A stretch of DNA of 64,000 nucleotides from Sulfitobacter sp. S223. GTDB lineage: Bacteria; Pseudomonadota; Alphaproteobacteria; Rhodobacterales; Rhodobacteraceae. The notes beneath the pieces were generated by a model. The model ran no database searches, was not told the DNA's origin, and saw nothing but the letters and a program-made list of their open reading frames with translations. The position numbers were made by a program, and so were the translations under genes. Below are positions 17,291 through 26,002 of the stretch, piece after piece. The stretch spans positions 248,001 through 312,000 of the forward strand of contig NZ_CP083560.1 of NCBI RefSeq assembly GCF_025143825.1. Direction: 5' to 3'. How positions within the stretch are numbered: the first letter of the stretch is position 1; each line of letters starts with the position of its first letter.

Positions 17291-17389
17291 TCGCTCAATT
17301 GCTGGCTGTCATTGAATTGTCGCGTTGGGGTTGTTAATTTAGCAGCAACCCCAGCGCCGGGGGCCCGGCGGCGCGACAAAAGGAGGACA

Positions 17390-17446
17390 ATGTCCTGTCT
17401 ACGCAAACTTACGCAGGTTCGCCTGCGACTAACGGTGCAGTCGTGA
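17390..17446 (+). CDS. 18-codon leader ORF overlapping the rsfS start
   Basis: AAGGAGG sits just before the ATG at 17390. The frame reads MSCLRKLTQVRLRLTVQS and stops at TGA 17444-17446, which overlaps the rsfS ATG as TGATG. The rsfS frame itself stays open upstream across the same stretch, with plausible coding flavour but no ATG/GTG/TTG until 17443. So this may be a coupled leader peptide, or the real rsfS start if one base has been lost or gained in the stretch. Confidence 0.4.
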   Translation: MSCLRKLTQVRLRLTVQS

Positions 17447-17802
17447 TGGCTGGCCAGAAGCAAGCCACCAGTGACCTGCTGTTGGAAACCGTTCTTTCCT
17501 CGCTGAATGACGATAAAGCCGAAGATATCGTGCAGATTGACCTGCGCGGTAAAACCGAGATTGCTGATCACATGATCATCTGCTCGGGCCGGTCCACACG
17601 TCAGGTGTCCGCTATTTCCGAGAAATTGGCACAGCGGATCAAGGACGAGTACGGCCATGCAGTTCGTACCGAAGGTAAAGAATCAGGCGATTGGGTGCTG
17701 ATCGATACGGGCGATGTTATCGTCCATGTTTTCCGCCCCGAAGTCCGTGAATTCTACCAGCTTGAGAAGATGTGGCTGCCGCAAGGCGAAGCTGCCTCCT
17801 AA
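17446..17802 (+). CDS. rsfS: ribosomal silencing factor RsfS
   Basis: 118 residues from the ATG at 17446; a GTG lies one codon earlier. RsfS binds ribosomal protein uL14 on the 50S subunit and blocks subunit joining in starvation. Seen: [65 protein letters not shown], the family's core. It lies directly upstream of rlmH, the usual neighbour. The start is unsettled: the only strong Shine-Dalgarno belongs to the 17390 ORF in another frame. Confidence 0.93.
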   Translation: MAGQKQATSDLLLETVLSSLNDDKAEDIVQIDLRGKTEIADHMIICSGRSTRQVSAISEKLAQRIKDEYGHAVRTEGKESGDWVLIDTGDVIVHVFRPEVREFYQLEKMWLPQGEAAS

Positions 17803-17810
17803 AGCGGACG

Positions 17811-18281
17811 ATGAAGGTACATATTTGTGCCGTGGGTCGGCTACGTGCCGGGCCAGAGAAAACGCTGCTTGACGACTATCTCAAACGTTTTGACAGAACC
17901 GGCCGGGGGCTATCCCTAGGGCCGGTGTCTGTGCTGGAGGTAGATGACCGCAAAGGCGGCGGTATGGCAGCCGAGGCCGCACTGCTGCGCAAGGCGTTAC
18001 CGCAGGGTGCGGTGATCTGTGCTTTGGATGAACGTGGCACGGTGGAAACGTCACCGAAATTTGCCAATCGCATCGCAGGATGGCGGGATGCAGGGCGCGG
18101 CGATCTTGCCTTTGTCATAGGCGGTGCCGACGGTATTGATCCGACCCTGCGTAATGAGGCGCATTATCTTCTGTCATTCGGATCAATGGTATGGCCGCAT
18201 ATGATGGTGCGCGTGATGCTCGCTGAACAATTGTATCGCGCGGCTTCGATCCTCTCAGGCGGCCCTTACCACAGGGTATAG
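17811..18281 (+). CDS. rlmH: 23S rRNA (pseudouridine1915-N3)-methyltransferase
   Basis: 156 residues from the ATG at 17811, matching the usual ~155. It is a SPOUT methyltransferase whose trefoil knot binds [18 protein letters not shown] and [10 protein letters not shown] in the knot, and the C-terminal [16 protein letters not shown] close to the family's GHPYHR ending. It methylates pseudouridine 1915 of helix 69. It is eight bases downstream of rsfS, so the two form an operon. Confidence 0.96.
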   Translation: MKVHICAVGRLRAGPEKTLLDDYLKRFDRTGRGLSLGPVSVLEVDDRKGGGMAAEAALLRKALPQGAVICALDERGTVETSPKFANRIAGWRDAGRGDLAFVIGGADGIDPTLRNEAHYLLSFGSMVWPHMMVRVMLAEQLYRAASILSGGPYHRV

Positions 18282-18291
18282 AACGGAACCC

Positions 18292-18645
18292 TTACGGTAG
18301 CTTTACTGTCTTTGCATTCGAGGACCACCCGTTCACGGTGTTATGCGCTTCGATCACAACAGACTCGACGCCCGCCGGAATTTTCACACCTGACAAAGAT
18401 CGTGTAAAAGGCTGCTCGTCCACGTGGGGATGCGCCAGTTGGCGCTCACCCAGAACCTCACCGTTCATGCCTTTGATACGCCAAACGTCGACGTAGTCGT
18501 CCCAGCCTGTGTCTGTATGCAAGACAGTTACGTTGAAGGTATAACCGCTGCCGTTTTTGGTGACGTTGACATTCTCAACTGTAGCGGGATCTGCAAAAGC
18601 AGGAGATGCCAGAATGATGAGAGTTGAAAGTGAATGCTTGATCAT
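18292..18645 (-). CDS. small secreted protein of unknown function
   Basis: 117 residues. A short signal peptide ends at ASPAFA-DP (about residue 18). The mature chain looks like an all-beta domain (YTFNVTVLHTDTGWDDYVDVWRI, VESVVIEAHNTVNGW) with no Cys. The sequence resembles small periplasmic beta-sandwich proteins, but I do not recognise a family. It is convergent with rlmH, ten bases apart, and lies downstream of the DUF599 gene on the same strand. Confidence 0.7.
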   Translation of the reverse strand: MIKHSLSTLIILASPAFADPATVENVNVTKNGSGYTFNVTVLHTDTGWDDYVDVWRIKGMNGEVLGERQLAHPHVDEQPFTRSLSGVKIPAGVESVVIEAHNTVNGWSSNAKTVKLP

Positions 18646-18680
18646 AATCTTTACCCAGAGTTGAAGCTAAAGATAGGCGT

Positions 18681-19379
18681 TCAACCGTCTGTTTCCAAGA
18701 GCACCTGACGAGACTGTGAAGCGAATTCCCGCCGCCAAATGACAAGAAATGTAACAATCGCCGCTGCGATCAGAAATTCCGGTCCAGCCAACCACGCGAC
18801 AGTCGCCAAACCAAAGTAAACGGCCCGTAGTCCGCGATTGAATCCCCGCGCTGCGGCGATGTTCAATTCTGCCGCTTTGCGCGCAAAAGATACCGATGTC
18901 GGGTCACTAGATCCATTCGGGGTGGCCCCCATCATGACCGAACAATAGCCAAAAAGGCGGTTGGACCAGACGAACTTCAGGAAGGCGTTGGTCAGAAAGC
19001 CGACGATCACGAGAAGTTTCAATTCCCAGACGATCGCTGGAATGTTCTCTTCGGTGAGGTCCTCGGCAACACCTGCTACTTGTTCGGCGTTGCCGATCAG
19101 CGCCAGCGCTCCGCCAATGGCAATGACGCAGGTCGACGCGAAGAAGGCCGTGCTTTGGCGCAAGGACCCTATGGTTTGAGCGTCAAAAATGCGGACGTCG
19201 CGCCGCGTCATCTGGGTCATCCACTGTCGGCGGTAGTCGGCCATGATGCTTGACGTGGAGGGCCGCTTTACACTGGAATGCTCTACCCACCAGCCAATGC
19301 CTATCCACAAGACAAGCAGAACAAGAACGGCGGCAGCATCCAAGGCAGACAGAACTGAAGGCATGAAAGATGTGAACAT
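18681..19379 (-). CDS. DUF599 family membrane protein
   Basis: 232 residues, four to five hydrophobic segments (for example AAAVLVLLVLWIGIGWWVEH, ASTCVIAIGGALALIG, FLIAAAIVTFLVIW), with the DUF599 hallmarks: a basic RRDVRIFDAQTIGSLRQSTAFFAS block between helices one and two, and FLKFVWSNRLFGYCSVMMGA. Function is unknown for the family. It may share a transcript with the small secreted protein that follows. Confidence 0.85.
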   Translation of the reverse strand: MFTSFMPSVLSALDAAAVLVLLVLWIGIGWWVEHSSVKRPSTSSIMADYRRQWMTQMTRRDVRIFDAQTIGSLRQSTAFFASTCVIAIGGALALIGNAEQVAGVAEDLTEENIPAIVWELKLLVIVGFLTNAFLKFVWSNRLFGYCSVMMGATPNGSSDPTSVSFARKAAELNIAAARGFNRGLRAVYFGLATVAWLAGPEFLIAAAIVTFLVIWRREFASQSRQVLLETDG

Positions 19380-19610
19380 AATCGCTTTTAGGCGGCGGCG
19401 TTCGGCAATGCCAGCACGGATTGCGATTGCGATATAGTGCCTGAGAAGGCGCTATGCATTTCCGGCGTAAGCTCTTTTACGGGATCTACATTTCTCATGG
19501 CTATGACAGATTGTTAGCCGCCGTGTCCCCGCGATTTCTCTTGGGCGGGAATCAGGCACAATCTGGCGGGCGCGCAGCATGGAAGGGAAGATGCTTGTGT
19601 TAATCATAAA

Positions 19611-19664
19611 TTGGTAATATTATTTTACCAAATTTGCGTACCAATAGATAAATTCTTGTACCAA
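19611..19664 (+). promoter_or_regulatory. repeat-rich operator ahead of the glycolate operon
   Basis: TTGGTA (19611-19616) and TACCAA (19626-19631) form an inverted repeat with a 9-base spacer. Two more TACCAA copies follow at 19639 and 19659, the last one just before the glcD ribosome site. TTGGT/ACCAA arms are typical of FadR-class GntR repressors such as PdhR and GlcC. No such regulator gene is adjacent, so binding by a GlcC-like protein encoded elsewhere is an inference. Confidence 0.55.
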
Positions 19665-19677
19665 CGGAGTGTCAGCT

Positions 19678-21126
19678 ATGGAAATGCCTGTTCCGAACCC
19701 TGCTGTGTTGTCGCGCAAAGCGCGGGTCGTTGAGCGGTTAAGCGCGGTTCTGCCCGCTGACGCTGTTATCCACGATGAACGAGAAACGCGCGCCTATGAA
19801 TGTGATGCATTAACGGCATACCGCTGCGCTCCTATGGTTGCTGTTCTTCCGTCCAATACCGAACAGGTCTCGGCCGTGCTGCGCATCTGCCATGAAGAAG
19901 GTGTGCCAGTGGTCCCGCGCGGATCGGGTACATCTTTGGCCGGTGGTGCGCTTCCGACTGCGGATTGCGTGATCCTGGGCGTGGCGCGCATGAATGATGT
20001 GATTGAAACCGACTATGAAAATCGTTTCATCCGCGTGCAAACAGGCCGCACCAACCTCAGCGTGACTGGCGCGGTGGAAGAAGAAGGTTTCTTTTACGCA
20101 CCAGACCCTTCAAGCCAGCTTGCCTGCGCGATTGCCGGTAACATCGCCATGAACTCCGGCGGTGCGCATTGCCTCAAGTACGGCGTAACCACCAACAACC
20201 TGATGGGTGTAAAGATGGTCCTGATGGATGGCGAGATTGTCGATATCGGCGGCGCCTATCTGGATGCAGGCGGGCTGGATCTACTGGGCGTGATCTGCGG
20301 CTCCGAAGGGCAGTTGGGCGTTGTGACTGAGGCGACGTTGCGCATCCTTCATAAACCCGAAGGCGCGCGCCCCGTTCTGATGGGATTTGACGACAACGAA
20401 GTAGCCGGTGAATGTGTCTCTGACATCATCAAAGCGGGTGTGCTGCCTGTCGCGATCGAATTCATGGACCGCCCCTGCATTGAGGCAACTGAAGCTTTTG
20501 CAAAAGCCGGCTATCCCATGTGTGAGGCGCTGTTGATCGTGGAGGTGGAAGGATCAGACGCCGAGATAGACCACCAACTGGACCTCATCATGGATATAGC
20601 GCGCCGTCACAATCCCGTTGAACTGCGTCAAAGCAAGTCTCCTGAAGAGAGTGCCGCGATCTGGCTTGGTCGCAAAAGCGCCTTTGGCGCTATGGGGCAG
20701 ATCAATGATTATATGTGTCTGGATGGCACGATCCCTGTTTCAAGCCTGCCGCACGTGCTGCGCCGTATTGGCGAAATGTCGAAAGAGTATGGGCTGAAGG
20801 TGGGAAATGTGTTCCACGCAGGTGACGGCAATATGCACCCCCTGATCCTGTTTGATGCCAATAAGCCCGGTGATCTTGAGCTCTGCGAAGCATTCGGTGC
20901 CGATATCCTCAAACTTTGTGTCGAAGTGGGTGGCTGCCTGACAGGGGAGCATGGCGTCGGGATTGAAAAGCGTGATTTGATGCATGTGCAATATGCGCCT
21001 GCTGATCTTGAAGCGCAGATGGCAGTGAAGGATGTGTTTGATCCGCAATGGCTGCTGAATCCAGCGAAAGTATTCCCGCTTGATGCGTCTGATACGCGCC
21101 GACAGATGGCTGTGGCTGCGGAATAG
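19678..21126 (+). CDS. glcD: glycolate oxidase FAD-binding subunit
   Basis: 482 residues from the ATG at 19678, eight bases after GGAG; a GTG three codons earlier would sit on top of that site. The FAD-binding PCMH domain shows VPRGSGTSLAGGALP, PDPSSQLACAIAGNIAMNSGG and CGSEGQLGVVTEATL. The C-terminal FAD-oxidase part has the GNVFHAGDGNMHP and GCLTGEHGVGIEKR motifs. It oxidises glycolate to glyoxylate as part of the membrane-associated GlcDEF complex. This is a common carbon route in algae-associated roseobacters. First gene of the operon. Confidence 0.97.
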   Translation: MEMPVPNPAVLSRKARVVERLSAVLPADAVIHDERETRAYECDALTAYRCAPMVAVLPSNTEQVSAVLRICHEEGVPVVPRGSGTSLAGGALPTADCVILGVARMNDVIETDYENRFIRVQTGRTNLSVTGAVEEEGFFYAPDPSSQLACAIAGNIAMNSGGAHCLKYGVTTNNLMGVKMVLMDGEIVDIGGAYLDAGGLDLLGVICGSEGQLGVVTEATLRILHKPEGARPVLMGFDDNEVAGECVSDIIKAGVLPVAIEFMDRPCIEATEAFAKAGYPMCEALLIVEVEGSDAEIDHQLDLIMDIARRHNPVELRQSKSPEESAAIWLGRKSAFGAMGQINDYMCLDGTIPVSSLPHVLRRIGEMSKEYGLKVGNVFHAGDGNMHPLILFDANKPGDLELCEAFGADILKLCVEVGGCLTGEHGVGIEKRDLMHVQYAPADLEAQMAVKDVFDPQWLLNPAKVFPLDASDTRRQMAVAAE

Positions 21127-21183
21127 TAAACAAACTTGGAAGGTCCGCCTTCTAAGCCCTTCGAGATATTTGAGGCGCAACAT

Positions 21184-22266
21184 ATGTACACTCCTTCTAC
21201 CGAGGCTGAGCTGGCCGAGATCATTCGCGATGCAGATGGCCCTTTAGCTGTACGTGGCGGCGGCACCCGAGGGATAGATGCTACCGGTGCGCCCCTGAGC
21301 ACATCGAACCTGTCAGGGATTACCTTGTATGAACCAGGTGCGATGACTGTGGTTGCACAGGCAGGGACGCCCGTATCCAAGATCGAGGAAAAACTTGCCG
21401 CCGAGAACCAGCGACTTGCGTTCGAGCCGATGGACCACCGGACGCTGTTGGGCAAGACGGGAGAGCCTACAATAGGCGGCGTCATGGCTGCGAACATTAG
21501 TGGCCCGCGCCGCATCTCTGTCGGGGCTGCGCGGGATTTTCTGCTTGGCGTGCGGTATGTGGACGGCATGGGCAGCATCGTTAAAAACGGTGGCCGTGTG
21601 ATGAAAAATGTCACTGGCTACGATCTGGTGAAACTCATGGCTGGGGCGCACGGCACATTGGGTGTTCTGACCGAGGTGTCGTTCAAGGTGCTTCCCTGCC
21701 CCGAGACAGAGGCAACACTGGTCCTGCACGGGCTTGACGAAACATCTGCGATCTCTGCTTTGGCCAAAGCGCTGGGCAGCCCGTTCGAGGTGTCTGCCGC
21801 CGGGCACGACCCCGCTGAGCAGCAGACATTGCTGCGCGTGGAGGGCTTTGAGGATTCTGTGCGTTACCGCATCGGCGCGCTTCAAAAATTGCTGGGTGGT
21901 GAAAGCACTATTGAGCAGGAAAGCAAGGCGCGTTGGGCCGCATGGCGCGATGTTGCCGGATTTTCCAACGCGACTGAAGACATCTGGCGGGTTTCATGTA
22001 AGCCATCTGATGCGCCGGCGCTCGCCGCCAGATCCGGTGCTACAGCGGTGCGGTATGACTGGGCTGGCGGCCTGATCTGGATGCGTGCGCCAACCGGCCA
22101 TGCCTTGCGCGCGGCATTGGGCAGATATGAAGGTCATGCAACGCTGATCCGTGGCGAGGGGCAGGCGATGTTCGAACCTGAAACCCCTGGAGTTGGCCGG
22201 ATTAACGCGGGTTTGCGCGCGCGGTTCGATCCGCGCGGTATCCTGAACAAGGGGTTGATGGGATGA
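21184..22266 (+). CDS. glcE: glycolate oxidase subunit GlcE
   Basis: 360 residues from the ATG at 21184 with GAGGCG before it; a TTG further up (21136) gives a non-conserved extension. It is a second, shorter FAD-binding PCMH protein: LAVRGGGTRGI, EPTIGGVMAANISGPRR, GGRVMKNVTGYDLVKLMAGAHGTLGV, and the terminal PGVGRINAGLRARFDPRGILN. It acts with GlcD and GlcF in electron transfer from glycolate. Its stop overlaps the next start as ATGA. Confidence 0.95.
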   Translation: MYTPSTEAELAEIIRDADGPLAVRGGGTRGIDATGAPLSTSNLSGITLYEPGAMTVVAQAGTPVSKIEEKLAAENQRLAFEPMDHRTLLGKTGEPTIGGVMAANISGPRRISVGAARDFLLGVRYVDGMGSIVKNGGRVMKNVTGYDLVKLMAGAHGTLGVLTEVSFKVLPCPETEATLVLHGLDETSAISALAKALGSPFEVSAAGHDPAEQQTLLRVEGFEDSVRYRIGALQKLLGGESTIEQESKARWAAWRDVAGFSNATEDIWRVSCKPSDAPALAARSGATAVRYDWAGGLIWMRAPTGHALRAALGRYEGHATLIRGEGQAMFEPETPGVGRINAGLRARFDPRGILNKGLMG

Positions 22267-22628
22267 GTCTGCTTATTCTGTTTTTGATCGTTTTCGTCGG
22301 AGGGCCGTTGGCATTTCGTGCGCTAACGCCGGGGCGGACCTCTGCTGCTGCCTTTAGACGGTTGGCTTTCTTTACAGCGGTCTGCGCTGCGACCGGCCTG
22401 ACCCTGCGCTATGGCTTTGCCGATCTTTGGGGGCAAAACTTGTTGGTAACGGGCGCGGGTATCGCGTTTATCTGGGGTGGCTGGATCGGTGTGCTGGCCT
22501 ACGGCGCCCAAGCCCTGCGGCGGATGGAGCCAGGTATCCGCATGCGGCGCTGGACAGGTGTAATGGGTTCTGTTGGTACAACAGTTCCGTGGTTTGGGCT
22601 GGCCAGCGCCAGCCTGCTTGCCAGTTAA
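22263..22628 (+). CDS. small membrane protein within the glc operon
   Basis: 121 residues with three to four hydrophobic segments (SLLILFLIVFVGGPLAFRAL, FFTAVCAATGLTL, LLVTGAGIAFIWGGWIGVLAYGA, VMGSVGTTVPWFGLASASLLAS). No family is recognised. The four-base overlap with glcE and ten-base gap to glcF show that it is translated with the oxidase. A membrane anchor or quinone-side partner for the complex is a reasonable guess, supported only by position. Confidence 0.75.
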   Translation: MSLLILFLIVFVGGPLAFRALTPGRTSAAAFRRLAFFTAVCAATGLTLRYGFADLWGQNLLVTGAGIAFIWGGWIGVLAYGAQALRRMEPGIRMRRWTGVMGSVGTTVPWFGLASASLLAS

Positions 22629-22637
22629 GGGGATAAC

Positions 22638-24029
22638 ATGCAGACGACATTCACCGATGACCAGCTTAAGGACCCCGGTACCAGACGTGCGAACGAGATA
22701 TTGCGCGCTTGCGTCCATTGCGGTTTTTGCACGGCAACCTGTCCGACGTATCAGGTGCTTGGGGATGAGCTTGATAGTCCGAGAGGGCGCATTTACCTGA
22801 TCAAGGACATGCTTGAGAACGAGCGTGTGCCCGACGCAAAGACCGTCAAACATATTGACCGCTGCCTCAGCTGTCTGGCCTGTATGACAACCTGCCCTTC
22901 TGGTGTGCATTATATGCATTTGGTGGATCACGCACGTGACTATATTGAGCAGCGCTACAAGCGCCCCTTTAGTGACCGCGCCCTGCGCTGGGTACTGGCG
23001 CGCATCCTGCCTTATCCAATGCGGTTCCGTGTGGCGCTTTTGGGCGCCAAAATAGGGCGGCCTTTTGCGCGTTTCATGCCGGACGCCCGCTTGCGGGCTA
23101 TGCTGGAAATGGCACCTAAGCATATCCCGCCAGTCAGCCGGAATGACGACCCCCAAACATTCGCGCCTGCTGCACCGAAACGTATGCGCGTTGCGCTGAT
23201 GACAGGATGTGCGCAAAAGGCCCTGAATACGGATATTAATGATGCCACCATCCGGCTGCTGACCCGCTTGGGCGCAGAAGTGGTCGTCGCCGAAGGTGCG
23301 GGCTGCTGCGGGGCATTGACCCACCATATGGGCAAAACCAGCGAAAGCCACGAAACCGCTGCCAAGAACATCCGTGCGTGGACACGCGAGATGGATGCAG
23401 GCGGGTTGGATGCAATTGTGATTAACACGTCGGGCTGCGGCACCACGGTCAAAGACTATGGCCACATGTTCCGCAACGATCCGCTAGCGGCAGACGCAGA
23501 ACGGGTTGCCGCAATTGCGCGCGATGTCTCCGAAGTTCTGGTCGAGCTGACGGGCACAGATGCCGAGGGTCGCGCCTGGCAACCGGCGCGCGAGTGGATT
23601 GCTGGGACCGATGCTGCACCCCGCACGGGCCGCTCGGTTGAAGGAATGGTTGTAGCCTATCATGCAGCATGTTCGTTGCAGCACGGCCAACAGATCAAAA
23701 CGCATCCAAAAACTCTGCTGAAAAAGGCCGGTTTCACCGTTGTAGAGCCTTCGGACCCGCATCTATGTTGTGGCTCCGCGGGTACCTATAACCTGATGCA
23801 GCCAGAGATCTCTGCCCAGTTAAAAGAGCGTAAAGTCAAAACATTAGAGGCGAAAAACCCTGATATCATTGCAGCGGGGAATATCGGCTGCATGATGCAG
23901 ATCGGCTCAGCGTCGAAAACCCCCATCGTTCACTCCGTCGAACTGCTTGATTGGGCATGGGGTGGCCCAAAGCCGCCGGCGCTTGATCGTGACGTTACGG
24001 AAAGAGACAGCATCCCCCGTTTGCGCTGA
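22638..24029 (+). CDS. glcF: glycolate oxidase iron-sulphur subunit
   Basis: 463 residues. Two ferredoxin-type [4Fe-4S] motifs lie at C25-C28-C31-C35 (CVHCGFCTATCP) and C76-C79-C82-C86 (CLSCLACMTTCP), followed by two CCG-domain motifs (GAGCCGALTHH and DPHLCCGSAGTYN) that hold further cluster ligands or bind quinone-side partners. It passes electrons from GlcD/GlcE towards the respiratory chain. Last gene of the glc operon. Confidence 0.96.
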   Translation: MQTTFTDDQLKDPGTRRANEILRACVHCGFCTATCPTYQVLGDELDSPRGRIYLIKDMLENERVPDAKTVKHIDRCLSCLACMTTCPSGVHYMHLVDHARDYIEQRYKRPFSDRALRWVLARILPYPMRFRVALLGAKIGRPFARFMPDARLRAMLEMAPKHIPPVSRNDDPQTFAPAAPKRMRVALMTGCAQKALNTDINDATIRLLTRLGAEVVVAEGAGCCGALTHHMGKTSESHETAAKNIRAWTREMDAGGLDAIVINTSGCGTTVKDYGHMFRNDPLAADAERVAAIARDVSEVLVELTGTDAEGRAWQPAREWIAGTDAAPRTGRSVEGMVVAYHAACSLQHGQQIKTHPKTLLKKAGFTVVEPSDPHLCCGSAGTYNLMQPEISAQLKERKVKTLEAKNPDIIAAGNIGCMMQIGSASKTPIVHSVELLDWAWGGPKPPALDRDVTERDSIPRLR

Positions 24030-24102
24030 TATAATTGCCCAACTTTCGCCTTAAGTAATCGGTAGATGAAAGAGGCTGAGGCACTTATCGGGGGATTTGG
24101 TT

Positions 24103-24918
24103 TTGCATCGCTGGCTGGCTATGATTGTTTTTGGACTGTTGCTCGCCTCTGGTGCAGCGGCCCAGGATTCACGTCTTAAACGCCTTGATAACGGTGATGA
24201 TGCCAAAGCTTGGGAAGCCGTTGGCCGTTTGGATATTGATGGCAAGGGATTTTGCACGGGTACGTTGATCGCGCCAAGGCTGGTGCTGACGGCGGCCCAT
24301 TGCATGTACAAAAGCGATACGGGTGAGCGTATCGATAGTGGGCACATCGAATTTTTGGCAGGTTGGCGCAATGGACGTGCGGATGCCTACCGTGATGTGT
24401 CGCGCGTGGTCGTCCATCCTGACTATGTCTACACTGAAACCCTGTCGTCCGAACGTGTGCGCAACGATCTGGCTCTGCTGGAGCTTGAGCAACCTATCCG
24501 CAATGCTTCGATCAGACCGTTCAAAACGGCCGCCCGCCCGCGGACAGGGGATAGTGTTGGCGTTGTCAGCTACGCGCTGGACCGCTCCGAAGCACCCTCT
24601 TTGCAAGAAGTCTGCGCGGTTCTGGCCCGACAGGACGGGGTTCTTGTGACCTCATGTTCCGTTGATTTCGGTTCAAGCGGCGCGCCAATTTTTATCGTCG
24701 AGGATGGTGAGGCACATATTGTCTCCGTCGTTTCTGCAAAGGCCGAAGTGCACGGGGATCAAGTTTCGCTCGGGACTGCGTTAGGTCAACCATTGGCTGA
24801 ATTGCGCGCAGAACTGGTTGCAGGCCGTGCTGTTTACCTTGGCGCAAAACCAGGTGAACGGCGCGTTCGCGTGGGTGACGACAGGGCGAATACCGGCGCA
24901 AAATTCGTGCGCCCCTAA
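24103..24918 (+). CDS. secreted trypsin-like serine protease
   Basis: 271 residues from the TTG at 24103, placed about nine bases after GGGGG; a TTG at 24097 is too close to that site. A signal peptide (LAMIVFGLLLASGAAAQ) is followed by a compact S1 domain with catalytic His66 in TAAHC, Asp122 in RNDLALLEL and Ser192 in FGSSGAP. GSSGAP in place of GDSGGP marks it as a V8/Glu-endopeptidase-like branch, so substrate specificity is open. It is probably periplasmic or extracellular. A short GCCCC-TAA-GGGGC hairpin covers the stop codon. Confidence 0.85.
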   Translation: MHRWLAMIVFGLLLASGAAAQDSRLKRLDNGDDAKAWEAVGRLDIDGKGFCTGTLIAPRLVLTAAHCMYKSDTGERIDSGHIEFLAGWRNGRADAYRDVSRVVVHPDYVYTETLSSERVRNDLALLELEQPIRNASIRPFKTAARPRTGDSVGVVSYALDRSEAPSLQEVCAVLARQDGVLVTSCSVDFGSSGAPIFIVEDGEAHIVSVVSAKAEVHGDQVSLGTALGQPLAELRAELVAGRAVYLGAKPGERRVRVGDDRANTGAKFVRP

Positions 24919-24932
24919 GGGGCAAGCCGCCC

Positions 24933-24961
24933 CTTGAAACCTCGAAAACCAATGCCCACAT
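24933..24961 (+). promoter_or_regulatory. sigma-32 (RpoH)-type heat-shock promoter
   Basis: CTTGAAA (24933-24939) and CCCACAT (24955-24961) are separated by 15 bases, close to the RpoH consensus CTTGAAA-N11-16-CCCCATNT. The pair sits about 105 bases before the start of the small heat-shock protein gene. Confidence 0.65.
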
Positions 24962-25066
24962 TTGTCGGGTCAGGATGCCTATACAGGGTTCTGGCGCCTA
25001 CAAATGCGGGCCTGTCCAATGATGGAAGGCTCGGTACGACAATCGCTCACTTATGAGGATGAACAT

Positions 25067-25537
25067 ATGCGTAATTTTGATTTTGCACCACTTTACCGCT
25101 CCACGGTCGGATTTGACCAGATCGCCAACCTGATGGACCGCGTGCTAACTGCCGAGACAACCCAGCCTAGCTATCCACCTTACAACATCGAAAAGCTTGA
25201 GGATGACGCCTACCGTATTTCCATTGCGGTGGCAGGCTTCTCCGAAGCTGATCTAAGCGTTGAGGTGCGTGAGAAGTCGCTGATCGTTTCTGCCCGCAAA
25301 GCAGACGATGAAGACGGCAAGACGTACCTGCACCGTGGTATTGCAACGCGCGCTTTTGAGCGTCGATTCCATCTGGCTGACCATGTCGTGGTGACCGGAG
25401 CTACCCATACTGACGGTATGCTTCACATCGAACTGGAGCTTCAGGTTCCTGATGCGTTGAAGCCGCGCCAGATCCAGATTGCGTCTAACCCGCGCGCGAT
25501 CGGTAAGGATGTCGTGGACACAGCTGCCGTCAATTAA
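25067..25537 (+). CDS. Hsp20/IbpA-type small heat-shock protein
   Basis: 156 residues from the ATG at 25067, eight bases after GAGG. The open frame extends upstream to 24962 but only into leader sequence. Opening MRNFDFAPLYRSTVGFDQIANLMD is typical of IbpA/HspH of alphaproteobacteria. The alpha-crystallin domain spans about residues 35-130 (YNIEKLEDDAYRISIAVAGFSEADLSV ... GIATRAFERRFHLADHV ... DGMLHIELEL). It is an ATP-independent holdase that keeps unfolding proteins soluble. A sigma-32-like promoter and a strong terminator bracket it as a single-gene unit. Confidence 0.93.
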   Translation: MRNFDFAPLYRSTVGFDQIANLMDRVLTAETTQPSYPPYNIEKLEDDAYRISIAVAGFSEADLSVEVREKSLIVSARKADDEDGKTYLHRGIATRAFERRFHLADHVVVTGATHTDGMLHIELELQVPDALKPRQIQIASNPRAIGKDVVDTAAVN

Positions 25538-25558
25538 TTAACGGCTACTGGATGTTTG

Positions 25559-25593
25559 AAAGGTCCGGCGCATTTCAGCGTCGGACCTTTTTT
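25559..25593 (+). terminator. rho-independent terminator of the small heat-shock gene
   Basis: AAAGGTCCG (25559-25567) pairs with CGGACCTTT (25582-25590), followed by a run of T to 25593. Confidence 0.9.
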
Positions 25594-26002
25594 GCTTATA
25601 CTTCTGGCATGTTTTCCGATCTCATTGACTGAGACAGGAAGCCTAGGCTTTCCATTTTTAGGTCTTTAACGACGGCTTCACGGCCAATAGCGTACCACCG
25701 CTCGCTGACATCAACTCCAGTAGATTGACCGACAGCTTTGGTGGGCCACGTGAGTGGGGTTATTGGCGTGTCGGGCGCGTTATGCCGCACCGGACGTGGT
25801 GCTGCGATACGTTGATGTGGCTCATGGTCGGGGTTGATGATGGCGATGAATGCGCTGATATGTTTCATGATGCCGCTCAGGAAATGCGGTCCCTGTTTCA
25901 CCAAGCGAATTCTACCGATCATACTTCGATTGGGCGGTCACAATCCAACTTGTCCAAGTCGGTCTTGTCATCATCTGATTGCACGATCAAATTCGCGCAA
26001 CC
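25594..26002. other. stretch without a convincing gene
   Basis: Two overlapping open frames exist here, one on each strand (25596-25922 minus, 108 codons; 25725-26006 plus, 93 codons). Neither has a recognisable domain, a good ribosome site or coding character like the neighbours. The minus frame ends at the hsp20 terminator. It could be a decayed gene between hsp20 and phnM. Confidence 0.4.

Noticed and set aside
22323-23465. A 380-codon minus-strand ORF
   Set aside because: It is antisense to glcF and the membrane-protein gene, with Cys/His-rich nonsense composition and no domain.
25596-25922. A 108-codon minus-strand ORF as a real gene
   Set aside because: No ribosome site, no family resemblance, and an equally long frame on the other strand; treated as unassigned sequence.
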